Assembly: GCA_001769855.1 (NCBI GenBank)
Contig: MEPP01000009.1
Coordinates: 124,001-188,000 of the forward strand
Length of the DNA: 64,000 bases
Direction: 5' to 3'
From: Bdellovibrionales bacterium GWA2_49_15
GTDB taxonomy: Bacteria > Bdellovibrionota > Bacteriovoracia > Bacteriovoracales > Bacteriovoracaceae
Position 1 is the first letter of the stretch; each line of letters begins with the position of its first letter. Shown in pieces: positions 8,758 to 16,399 of the stretch. The translations under genes and the position numbers were made by a program. A model generated the notes under the pieces. The model had not been told where the DNA came from and ran no database searches. It was given only the letters and a program-made list of their open reading frames with translations.

Positions 8758-9961
8758 AAATCTTATCTCCCGAGATATTTTTTAACTTTGCTTCAAATGA
8801 TTTTCTTAAATGCCAGGGAAAAATAATGAAGGTGGAACGAGCGTGGGAAAAATCCTTCAAGACCTGCTCCTCGGGAACAATCGGAATCCAGGTCCCGGGC
8901 GTGGTCCGGCCCCACTTATCTGTATTGATCTCCCCGATCATGACAATCTCTCTGATACTCACCTGCGCCAGCTGCAGCCAGATGTTTCCTTTGGTCGAAG
9001 CCCCAAGTCCCACCACTGGTCCGCGTTTACGGCGATCGTCCAGAAACTGTTTAAAGGCCTTAACTTTTTGTTCGATTCGTCCGGGCCAAAGGGTAAGCGC
9101 GCTCGTTTGCTCTTTCAACATGGCAGATAATTGCGAGTCCTCAGCGTATGGCCCGTCATCATGACCCATGAACAAAAGCAATGAGCCACCGTTCGTATCA
9201 GTTCTTTCCACTTTATGAATGGTTAAACCTACCTTACTGGCGAGATATTTCCATTGCTTTAAATCATAGCAGGCCAGGTGTTCGTGACAGAGACCCTCGG
9301 CCAAATTTAATCTCACCATATCCTGTAGTGTCATACACTCCACCAGCCACAGTCCCTGGGGATGGAGCAGCTTTTTGATCGCCTTTGCGGCCACCATGGG
9401 ATCGTTGAGATCGTAAAACATCGCCAGTGTGGAAATAAGATGAAATTTTTCCGGGGAGTCAAAAAAATGCGCCCCGAAGAAGTCGGAAATCCAGCGAATC
9501 GCACTTTTATTCTGTGTCCCAAAAAAATGCGCCAAGGGATCGACCGCCACTAAATTGCGATAATTCATAACCTCGGCAAAATGCAAAAAAGTGCCATCAT
9601 TAGCGCCGATATCTAAAATCCCTTGATCGGGGGTCAATTGTAAAATCCTCCTCGCCATCAGCCATAGCTCTTCTAGATGGCGGGACATCTGCGAATTCTG
9701 ACCGCTGCGGTAGCCGTACTCACCATTGAAAAAGACCTTAGGGTCATACAGATAGGCCGATTGAAAAAGCTGACATTCTTGATTTTGACATTGAACAAAA
9801 TCCAAAGGCCCCCAATCGGCGGCCTCGCCAACTTTGGGAAATCTCCCCGTCTGGGCCATTGGGCCCCAGTTGATAACAGGTGCGAGCCGGAACGTTCCAC
9901 ACAGGCGACAGGCCAAAAGTTGCGGAGGCGTGATTATATGGTCGTGAGAACGGGGCTTCAC
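8720..9961 (-). CDS. Sugar C-methyltransferase with N- and C-terminal accessory domains
   Basis: The 413-residue protein has the three-part architecture of nucleotide-sugar C-methyltransferases such as TylC3/NovU. It has an N-terminal zinc-type domain (CRLCG near residue 18 and CQNQECQLFQ near residue 60), a central SAM-binding domain (GILDIGANDGTFLHFAE), and a C-terminal domain with the GLGASTKGN motif. Family members add a methyl group to C-3 of a keto-sugar attached to dTDP or a similar carrier. The start is GTG at 9959-9961 with GAGG upstream, one base after the stop of the preceding methyltransferase gene. The DegT aminotransferase nearby fits a branched or amino deoxysugar of the cell surface. 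Confidence 0.82.
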   Translation of the reverse strand: MKPRSHDHIITPPQLLACRLCGTFRLAPVINWGPMAQTGRFPKVGEAADWGPLDFVQCQNQECQLFQSAYLYDPKVFFNGEYGYRSGQNSQMSRHLEELWLMARRILQLTPDQGILDIGANDGTFLHFAEVMNYRNLVAVDPLAHFFGTQNKSAIRWISDFFGAHFFDSPEKFHLISTLAMFYDLNDPMVAAKAIKKLLHPQGLWLVECMTLQDMVRLNLAEGLCHEHLACYDLKQWKYLASKVGLTIHKVERTDTNGGSLLLFMGHDDGPYAEDSQLSAMLKEQTSALTLWPGRIEQKVKAFKQFLDDRRKRGPVVGLGASTKGNIWLQLAQVSIREIVMIGEINTDKWGRTTPGTWIPIVPEEQVLKDFSHARSTFIIFPWHLRKSFEAKLKNISGDKIYGLGTSEFVDAI

Positions 9962-9962
9962 C

Positions 9963-10700
9963 TTACTTACCTCGCTCCTCTAAATAAGACTGTGTCAAAC
10001 AGTATACCTGGGAACTCTTTGTGAAACAAAGCGGAGACAGGTCGACCGATATCTCCTTCAGTCGATCGTGGAGCACAGGGGAGTCCGTGGAGAAACCGAT
10101 AGCGCCTAAGGGCCCCCAATATCTCCAATAATTTTGGGGATAAATTTTATCTCGCATCGGGGACAGACCGGTTAAAAGCTGCATCAGCCAGGAAAATGGC
10201 CAGGCACTCAAACGCAGCACCGGAACCGGGAGCAGATTGGCCAACAAAACTAATTTTTTCTGCCACCAGCTCAAACTGCGGGGCAAGCCCACCCATAACT
10301 GTCCTTGTGGTTCGAGAAGAGTCGCCATCTCCTGGAGCGCCATTTCTTGCTCGACTTTGCTAAAATAACAGAGCGTACCAAGGCAAAAAATAAAATCAAA
10401 CTTACGCTGCCCGAGAGTCGCACTTGTCGATAGCGTCTGGGCCTTTTCTTGAACAAAGCTATCGGCCAATAAGGGAAAGCGCCTGCGCGCCTCATTTAAC
10501 GAATGCTGACAAACATCCGCCCCGTACACGTGAGCACCACGCTTGGCGAGCGCCTGCACCCATTCACCGTTTCGACATCCCACATCCAAGATTTTTAAAT
10601 GACTGACGCCCTGGGGAAAGCAGCGAGTGATTATTTGATCAAGCGCTTCCTCTTTAAAACAAGGCCCTGTACAATATTTGAATAATAATTCCCGTTTCAT
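9963..10700 (-). CDS. Class I SAM-dependent methyltransferase
   Basis: The 245-residue protein carries a clear SAM motif, ILDVGCRNGEW, and the acidic strand-2 end GADVCQHSLNEAR, then FDFIFCLGTLCYF as motif III. The frame is open for another ~100 codons upstream, but that part lies antisense to the glycosyltransferase gene, so I place the start at the ATG at 10698-10700 (MKRELLFKYC). No strong ribosome site precedes it. The C-terminal third contains Trp-rich amphipathic helices (WPFSWLMQLLTG) that may touch the membrane, as in methyltransferases acting on lipid-linked sugars. It is the first gene of the leftward sugar operon. Confidence 0.72.
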   Translation of the reverse strand: MKRELLFKYCTGPCFKEEALDQIITRCFPQGVSHLKILDVGCRNGEWVQALAKRGAHVYGADVCQHSLNEARRRFPLLADSFVQEKAQTLSTSATLGQRKFDFIFCLGTLCYFSKVEQEMALQEMATLLEPQGQLWVGLPRSLSWWQKKLVLLANLLPVPVLRLSAWPFSWLMQLLTGLSPMRDKIYPQNYWRYWGPLGAIGFSTDSPVLHDRLKEISVDLSPLCFTKSSQVYCLTQSYLEERGK

Positions 10701-10724
10701 GACTTTGATAATGGTAACACAGAA

Positions 10725-11435
10725 ATGACTGCCCCGCCTGATCTGTCCATCATCCTTCCCTGCAAAAATGATTGGCCAAATATCCTTTGGCTTGTTCCCG
10801 CGATTTCCGAGATCTTGAGATTCCATCAGTTCGCTTATGAAATTCTGATCATGGATGACAGTCCCGAATCTCATCAGCTTTCCTTGCCGTTTGTGCAGAC
10901 AATCCGAAGAACTGGCCCACCATCCCTGGCGCGGGCCCTGCATGATGGCGTGATCCTCTCCAAGGGAAAATGGGTTATCTGCATGGACAGCGATGGCAAT
11001 CATCGTCCCCACGATTTAGAGCAGCTCATTCTTAAAATCCGACCAGATACGGCAGGATGGTTGGTGGCCCAAAGAACACACTACCTGGACCCGCAGTATA
11101 CCTGGGCGCATCGCCTGTTCAGCTGGTTTTTGAATACCCTCATTCAGGCGGTTTGCAATTTGCCCACTCGGGATAATACCTTTGGCCTCTTCGCCGCTCC
11201 TTCCTCCGAACTGCACCAGCTCCCGTTCAAAAAGATTTTCTCCGGTCATGGAGAATATTATTTTCGCCTCCTGAGCTTTGCCCATCAAAAAAATTTCCCT
11301 CTGATTGGCGTCGACGCGATTCATGGCATTCGCGCCCTGGGAGGTTCGGACAATCAACCGCTGAAACGTTTCTTTTCCTATCTGACAACTCTTCTTCGTC
11401 ACTACTACAGCTTACGGGCCAACCTCTATGCATAA
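10725..11435 (+). CDS. Family 2 glycosyltransferase (polyprenyl-phosphate sugar transferase-like)
   Basis: The 236-residue protein has the GT-A/GT2 fold of DPM1-like enzymes. It begins SIILPCKNDWPNI (nucleotide-binding strand), continues with ILIMDDSPES (acidic loop), and has CMDSDGNHRPHDLEQL, which matches the metal-binding MDADxxHPP segment. Such enzymes move a sugar from a nucleotide donor to a polyprenyl phosphate or lipid. Its length fits a single catalytic domain without a C-terminal membrane extension. Its start is only 24 bases from the divergent methyltransferase start, and its stop overlaps the following aminotransferase start by 8 bases, so the two are coupled. Confidence 0.8.
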   Translation: MTAPPDLSIILPCKNDWPNILWLVPAISEILRFHQFAYEILIMDDSPESHQLSLPFVQTIRRTGPPSLARALHDGVILSKGKWVICMDSDGNHRPHDLEQLILKIRPDTAGWLVAQRTHYLDPQYTWAHRLFSWFLNTLIQAVCNLPTRDNTFGLFAAPSSELHQLPFKKIFSGHGEYYFRLLSFAHQKNFPLIGVDAIHGIRALGGSDNQPLKRFFSYLTTLLRHYYSLRANLYA

Positions 11436-12543
11436 TCTTTCCCCTATTCACTTCGCCTCCCCTTGCACCAGTGAGAACGATATCGAGGCCGTCAGCGATA
11501 CGCTTAGAAAAGGTCACCTCTCCTTTGGTCCGGAGGTGGCGCAGTTTGAGGCGGCCCTTTCTCACATGCATCACAATCATGCGGTCATCGCCATGAGCAG
11601 CGGCACCTCGGCCCTTCATGCCATTTTCCTAGCGGCCTTGGAAAAGAAATTATTACAACCAGGCGACGAAGTTTTAATTCCCGCCTTTACCTTTGGCGCT
11701 CCTCTTAATATGGCGCTCATGACCGGGCTCACGGTGCGCCAAGTGGATGTCTCACCCCACACTTTTATGCCCACCGCCGAGCTTTATGAGCGAGCGCACA
11801 CCAAGAAGACCAAGGCCATTGTCATCGTGCATGTTTACGGTCACTCGGCCCCCTTGCCCGAACTCTTGGCCTGGGCGCGCCAGCACAAGCTTCTGGTGAT
11901 CGAAGATGCGGCGGAGGCCTTTGGTGCCCAAAGCGGCGGAAAATGTGTCGGTACCATGGGGGATTTTAGTGCCTTTAGTTTTCAGTCCACCAAAGCTCTT
12001 TCCATCGGCGAAGGCGGTGCCGTCGTGACCCCGCACCCGGAATACGCTGAAACTTTGCAGCTACTTCGCAGTCACGGCATGGGCGTGGAAAAATATTTTC
12101 ACCATCTCCTCGGGCAAAATTTTCGCCTGACCTCCTATCAGGCAGCGCTGGGGTTATCCAAGCTTAACAATTTTGCCAGCACCGCCTTAGGACTCCAGCA
12201 GCGCTATCTGCGCATGAAAGACATGGTCCAGGACCGGGCACTGCCCATTCGGCTTCAAGAGGCCAATCCCAATACTCTCCCCGTCCCGTGGGGATTTCCT
12301 ATCGTTCTCGCAAATGTCAAGGCCTGGGCACGCCTAAGTGCACAGGCACAAACCGCCGCTATCGAAATTCGACCTTTTTTTAGGCCTTTTAGCAGTATGC
12401 CGCTTTATCGGGCGCTCGACCTCGCCCCATGCCCGGTGGCCGAGCAGTTATCAGAAACTGGTCTTGTGTTACCTTTACACAATTCACTTTCAGAGGATGA
12501 CCTCCAGCGCCTGGTTGACCTCATGGCGCACGCGCGCCCCTGA
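11428..12543 (+). CDS. DegT/DnrJ/EryC1/StrS-family sugar aminotransferase
   Basis: The 371-residue PLP enzyme belongs to the family that transaminates keto-sugar nucleotides. Visible motifs are MSSGTSALHA (phosphate cup, around residue 56), IPAFTFGAPLN, VIEDAAEAFGA (the Asp that contacts the pyridine nitrogen) and FSFQSTKALSIGEGG, where the Lys forms the Schiff base. The product is an amino-deoxysugar for O-antigen or another surface glycan. It overlaps the upstream glycosyltransferase by 8 bases. Together with the C-methyltransferase on the opposite strand it suggests a branched or amino sugar, though the precise sugar cannot be read from sequence. Confidence 0.88.
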   Translation: MHNLSPIHFASPCTSENDIEAVSDTLRKGHLSFGPEVAQFEAALSHMHHNHAVIAMSSGTSALHAIFLAALEKKLLQPGDEVLIPAFTFGAPLNMALMTGLTVRQVDVSPHTFMPTAELYERAHTKKTKAIVIVHVYGHSAPLPELLAWARQHKLLVIEDAAEAFGAQSGGKCVGTMGDFSAFSFQSTKALSIGEGGAVVTPHPEYAETLQLLRSHGMGVEKYFHHLLGQNFRLTSYQAALGLSKLNNFASTALGLQQRYLRMKDMVQDRALPIRLQEANPNTLPVPWGFPIVLANVKAWARLSAQAQTAAIEIRPFFRPFSSMPLYRALDLAPCPVAEQLSETGLVLPLHNSLSEDDLQRLVDLMAHARP

Positions 12544-12722
12544 GATAGGGCCAAAAGGCCACCAACTCCTTGTTTTTACGCCGCATCATACGACCTTTAA
12601 AAAACAATTTTCTTACAACCGCGCCAGGTGGAGCAGTATTTTTACACGCCATCTTGAAGAACTTCATCCATTACGGGAAGGTCAAACAAATCGAATCCAT
12701 CGGTATTCAAAGGAGTAATGTC

Positions 12723-13466
12723 ATGGGTAGTTTAAAAACTGCGCTTTTTGGTTTTGTCTTGTGTTTGGCAGGCCTGGAAATTTCTGCGGCCCATGCCCAA
12801 TATGCTCAATGTACCGCCCTCTTGGAAAATCAGCTCGGTCGCTCACAACAAACTTTTACCGGCAACGGCTACGATTTACGCGAGGCCTGTGACGACGCTC
12901 TGAAACAGTGTCAGTCGGAAATTCAGTGGCGCTCTTACCGTGGTGATTACGGCTCTTACCGCTGCAATCTCCCTCAGGTCGGGCCGACACCGATTCCCGG
13001 ACCGATTCCTAATCCTAACCCATACCCCTATCCCGGACGCGCCAGCTGTGAGGCGGCCTTGAAAACACAATACGGCAGTGTGGTGCAGAACTTTTATGGT
13101 CAGGGCGCTGATCGTCGCGAGGCCTGTCACCAGGCGCGCTATCAGTGTCAGCAAGAGCTGATTCGCTATCAGCAGCACGGTCGTTATGCCGTCTGTGAAA
13201 TTACCCGTTCCAGTGATGGGGGATATAATCCCTATCCCGGTCCTACTCCATATCCAAATCCAGGCCCCGGTCCTGGTCGCCTGTTCACCCAGTTGTGCCG
13301 TGTCGGTCTCTATGACTACACCCGGCTACTGCAAACCTTTGAGGGAACCGGTCAGGCCTATGACGCCGAAACCGCCCGTCGCAATGCCTGTGATGAGGCG
13401 CAACGTCAGTGCGGCCAATATCGCTACGGTCAGACCATGTGCCGACAACTTGATTCTCGTTTCTAG
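12723..13466 (+). CDS. Secreted protein with three cysteine-containing repeats and Pro/Gly linkers
   Basis: The 247-residue protein has a signal peptide (MGSLKTALFGFVLCLAGLEISAAHA) and three copies of a ~55-residue module. Each module has an early Cys, a short aromatic segment with F-x-G-x-G, then AC-x(2)-A-x(3)-QC. The modules are joined by Pro/Gly/Tyr linkers such as NPNPYPYPG and PGPTPYPNPGPGPG. The cysteines probably form one or two disulfides per module after export. AAGGAG lies 7 bases before the ATG, and a strong terminator follows the stop. I do not recognise the module as a named domain. The repeat layout suggests a surface or periplasmic binding protein. Confidence 0.72.
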   Translation: MGSLKTALFGFVLCLAGLEISAAHAQYAQCTALLENQLGRSQQTFTGNGYDLREACDDALKQCQSEIQWRSYRGDYGSYRCNLPQVGPTPIPGPIPNPNPYPYPGRASCEAALKTQYGSVVQNFYGQGADRREACHQARYQCQQELIRYQQHGRYAVCEITRSSDGGYNPYPGPTPYPNPGPGPGRLFTQLCRVGLYDYTRLLQTFEGTGQAYDAETARRNACDEAQRQCGQYRYGQTMCRQLDSRF

Positions 13467-13491
13467 AATTTGAAGGTTAAAAGATTTCACC

Positions 13492-13520
13492 AAGGCCCCA
13501 ATTTTGGGGCCTTTTTTTTT
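13492..13520 (+). terminator. Rho-independent terminator of the cysteine-repeat gene
   Basis: A 9-base perfect stem (AAGGCCCCA / TGGGGCCTT) with a 4-base loop is followed directly by a run of seven T on the plus strand. It begins 25 bases after the stop of the cysteine-repeat protein gene and touches the stop of the convergent HD-GYP-like gene. It has a T-run only for rightward transcripts. Confidence 0.88.
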
Positions 13521-14466
13521 AGATCCCGGCGGTCAGCGCATTCAAGGCCTTGCGAAAATTGCCTTTTTTAAAAATACCGGCCAGCTCATTTAAGGCCAAG
13601 CTGCGGCTGTCAGGGGCAAAGGCCCAGGTAATCACCCGCTCAATAAATTCGTCGGCGACGATAAGCATTGCAGGCATAATGGGGATACTGTTTTCGTTGA
13701 CGACACCGGGAAAGCCTTTGTCGTCGGGGCGTTCGTGATGATGCTCGATCATCACCAGCACATCGGGGCTAAAATCGCGACAGTTATCTTTGGTGAGAAG
13801 CTCCACGGTCGCCTTGGGATGATTGTAGACTTCGCCCAGCAGGCGTTTTGGGGTGTCCCTCATTTCTTTAATGCTGACAAAATCTTCAGGACTAAGAAGA
13901 ATATCACGCAGAAGCAGAGCTTCCATCACATGCTGACGGATGCTGTCCGTTTTCCAATCCAAGTTGTCGAACATATTCAAAACCACCGAGCCGACGAATA
14001 GAGATCTCACATACTCGCTACTGCATTTACCCTTAAATTGGGTAAAGAAATCTTTCGTGGCCATGTGTTGCGAAATAAATTCGCCAGATTTTTTGGCCAA
14101 CTCCCGTGCCAAAGTAACCGAGGCCTGGGAGACGCCAATTTTGACAAAAGATTCTTTCAGCACGCTGAAGGAACTTTGCAAAATCTCCATTTTATCTTCT
14201 GACGATGTTTTAACATCAAAAAACTTTGCGGTGAGATCTTTGTTCATGAGCTCAACAAAACGAATATAGTCTTCTTTTATGGCAAAAATTTCCTTCACAC
14301 CTTTCGCCACATAGTGGGCCACCGTGTCCTTCACGTCATCATTGGCGTGCCCGACTCGAACTAATTTATCATCGGAGAGCCGCAAGTAGAGATCGAAGGG
14401 GAAATCACCACCGTAACGTTTAATCACCTCAATTGGGACTCGGCAATATTCTGGTTTCTGTGCCAT
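13519..14466 (-). CDS. Degenerate HD-GYP-like protein
   Basis: The 315-residue protein has a ~120-residue N-terminal region seen in some PilZ/HD-GYP-linked proteins (VPIEVIKRYGGDFPFDLYLR) and a C-terminal HD-GYP-like domain. The HHE..GYP signature is present as EHHHERPDDKGFP, and the trailing VADEF also fits. The diagnostic HD pair of active c-di-GMP phosphodiesterases is replaced: where LLHDIG is expected, LLLRDIL is found, so a key metal-binding His is Arg. It is likely a catalytically weak or inactive c-di-GMP-related regulator. The ATG at 14466 is used; an in-frame TTG at 14502 would add 12 residues, and neither has a good ribosome site. Confidence 0.68.
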   Translation of the reverse strand: MAQKPEYCRVPIEVIKRYGGDFPFDLYLRLSDDKLVRVGHANDDVKDTVAHYVAKGVKEIFAIKEDYIRFVELMNKDLTAKFFDVKTSSEDKMEILQSSFSVLKESFVKIGVSQASVTLARELAKKSGEFISQHMATKDFFTQFKGKCSSEYVRSLFVGSVVLNMFDNLDWKTDSIRQHVMEALLLRDILLSPEDFVSIKEMRDTPKRLLGEVYNHPKATVELLTKDNCRDFSPDVLVMIEHHHERPDDKGFPGVVNENSIPIMPAMLIVADEFIERVITWAFAPDSRSLALNELAGIFKKGNFRKALNALTAGI

Positions 14467-14530
14467 ACAGAGAATATTGTAGATCGGTTTCGGGAAATTC
14501 AAAAAGTTATTTTTACTTAACTCTTAGTAT

Positions 14531-15529
14531 TTAGAAAGATCGCTGGCCTAAATAATCCACAATGTACTCGAGGGCCCTAAAGCTTTTTTGATTATCGGTG
14601 GGATTATTTTTGCCCAGTTCGCTATTCATCAGGTTCAAAATATTTCGGGCCTCATCCAACTGTTGCTGGGCCTCCGTTCTTACCGCCACGAGGGCCGTGG
14701 ACAAGGATTGATTTAAAGAACTATTAAATTGCTTTTCCTGCCACAAATCCTGAATGGATTCTCCCGAACGGTAACGGGCGAATAGTTCGGGATGGAGATC
14801 GAGCCATTCAAATAAAACCGAGTTCACCTGACCGTTTTCCAGATCAAGCAGCTGATCCTTCAGACCGGGGCCCTGAAAATCCAACACATCATCCATCAGC
14901 TGGAAGGCCAGGCCGAGCTTCACCCCAAACTGTCGGGCATATTCCACCATAGGAGCAGGAGCATTTTGAATAAGCGCCGGGGCCACCCCACACCAGCTCA
15001 TCACGCTGGCGGTTTTCTTTAAAGCGATCTCGCGCAGGCTTTCGCGGGTATAGGCACGATTCTGAGCGGCATCCAGCTGCAGCCATTCTCCTTCAGCCAA
15101 GTCACGAATGACCTGGGCCATTTCACTGACCACATCAGGGCGATTTAAGGTCGCTAAGTCAACAATCACATTCGCCAGGAGATAGTCTCCGGCCAGAACC
15201 GCTTTTTTGTTGGAGGCCACCACATTGATGGAGGGTTTTCCTCTTCGAGTCGAGGCATTGTCCACGACGTCGTCGTGGGACAGGGAGGCGGCGTGGACCT
15301 GCTCAATCGCCCGCGCCGGAAGTTCGCACGCATCTAAATCCAGGCCAAAAAATTGGCCCATGAGAAAAGTCAGGAGAGGGCGTAATCTTTTACCGCCAAT
15401 CAAGACCGTTTGCTGGAGAAGATCATTGATTTCACGGCGACAGCTCTCACTTCGCGCATCCACACTCAAGTCGCCGAGACGTTTCAGAATATCGTGGGGA
15501 ATATTGGCCAAAAATTGCACTAAAGACAT
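14531..15529 (-). CDS. Trans-polyprenyl diphosphate synthase (quinone side chain)
   Basis: The 332-residue enzyme belongs to the IspB/HepT-like trans-isoprenyl diphosphate synthases. It shows GGKRLRP (residues 45-51), the first Asp-rich motif DDVVD (86-90) followed by RRGKPS, and the second Asp-rich motif DDVLD in FQLMDDVLDF. It elongates farnesyl or geranylgeranyl diphosphate with IPP to make the long prenyl tail. The divergent ubiE-menF-menD-menA-menC operon starts 150 bases away, so its product is very probably the side chain that MenA attaches. The chain length cannot be predicted safely. Confidence 0.88.
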   Translation of the reverse strand: MSLVQFLANIPHDILKRLGDLSVDARSESCRREINDLLQQTVLIGGKRLRPLLTFLMGQFFGLDLDACELPARAIEQVHAASLSHDDVVDNASTRRGKPSINVVASNKKAVLAGDYLLANVIVDLATLNRPDVVSEMAQVIRDLAEGEWLQLDAAQNRAYTRESLREIALKKTASVMSWCGVAPALIQNAPAPMVEYARQFGVKLGLAFQLMDDVLDFQGPGLKDQLLDLENGQVNSVLFEWLDLHPELFARYRSGESIQDLWQEKQFNSSLNQSLSTALVAVRTEAQQQLDEARNILNLMNSELGKNNPTDNQKSFRALEYIVDYLGQRSF

Positions 15530-15621
15530 ACTGTTTATACACCCAAAGAATTGATGGCACTAGGTAACACTCTGAGCAATTTATGTAAATCAAAAAGCGC
15601 CTTTTTACACCCTCCAGTTGG

Positions 15622-15650
15622 TTGTCACCTGACATAAACTTGAGTATTGT
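15622..15650 (+). promoter_or_regulatory. Putative sigma70-type promoter of the men operon
   Basis: TTGTCA (15622-15627) and TATTGT (15645-15650) are separated by 17 bases and lie 30 bases before the ubiE/menG start codon. The -35 element matches five of six consensus bases and the -10 four of six. It is a reading by eye within the 150-base divergent intergenic region. Confidence 0.4.
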
Positions 15651-15679
15651 CGCACCCCATTCCCAGGATGAGGTAAGCG

Positions 15680-16399
15680 ATGCAACACGATGCTCTCACA
15701 GTGCGAAAGCGCGACTCTTATCAGATCTTCAACGATATCGCTCCCACCTATGATTTCTTAAACCGTATACTCTCTTTCGGGATAGACCGTTCCTGGCGCA
15801 AAAAATTGGTAAAACGCACATCGTCGACGCCAATTTCGGCCCTGGATTTGGCAACTGGAACGGGAGATTTGGCCATCGCTCTGGCCAAGCAGCGCCCTTT
15901 GGCAAAGATTACCGGACTCGATCTGTCAGAAGGGATGATCAAGATTGGCCAAGCTAAAGTTCAGGCGCAGGGTCTAACCAAGCAAATCACGCTGAGCTTG
16001 GGTGACGGCGTCAACCTTGGAGTCACCGACCACAGTGTCGATCTCATCACCATCGGTTTTGGAATCCGAAATTTCTCCAACCCATTGGAGTCCCTGAAGC
16101 AGTGTGAGCGCGCGCTCATACCTGGCGGCAAGATTTTAATTCTGGAATTTTCCTGGCCCCGCAATCCGGCCGTGCGCCTGATGTATAACTTTTACTTTCG
16201 CTATCTCCTGCCATGGCTTGGGAATCTCGTCTCCGGCCACAAGGATGCCTATACCTATTTAAATAAAACGGTGGAAGATTTCCCCTACGGGGAGAGCTTT
16301 CTTGCGATGATGCAAACCGCAGGATTGCAAAACACCAGCGCCACCCCCCTCACCTTTGGAATTGCCACACTCTACGAGGGAAGCGCGAAACATGAATAA
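15680..16399 (+). CDS. ubiE: Demethylmenaquinone methyltransferase (UbiE/MenG)
   Basis: The 239-residue SAM enzyme carries out the last step of menaquinone synthesis, methylating the prenylated naphthoquinone ring. Family marks are FNDIAPTYDFLNRILSFG near the N-terminus, the SAM loop ALDLATGTGDLA, DLSEGM at the end of strand 2, and IGFGIRNF, typical of UbiE/MenG. GAGG lies 6 bases before the ATG. It heads the men operon and overlaps menF by 8 bases. No ubiquinone genes are seen nearby, so the menaquinone role is favoured. Confidence 0.93.
   Translation: MQHDALTVRKRDSYQIFNDIAPTYDFLNRILSFGIDRSWRKKLVKRTSSTPISALDLATGTGDLAIALAKQRPLAKITGLDLSEGMIKIGQAKVQAQGLTKQITLSLGDGVNLGVTDHSVDLITIGFGIRNFSNPLESLKQCERALIPGGKILILEFSWPRNPAVRLMYNFYFRYLLPWLGNLVSGHKDAYTYLNKTVEDFPYGESFLAMMQTAGLQNTSATPLTFGIATLYEGSAKHE

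Noticed and set aside
10701..11012. Upstream extension of the leftward methyltransferase
   Set aside because: It is antisense to the well-supported GT2 gene and has no methyltransferase features.
12570..12722. Upstream extension of the cysteine-repeat gene
   Set aside because: The frame is open, but the ATG at 12723 has AAGGAG and starts a good signal peptide.
12544..12722. GGCC-AAAA-GGCC hairpin after the aminotransferase
   Set aside because: The stem is only four bases and the T-run is distant, so it is not a convincing terminator.
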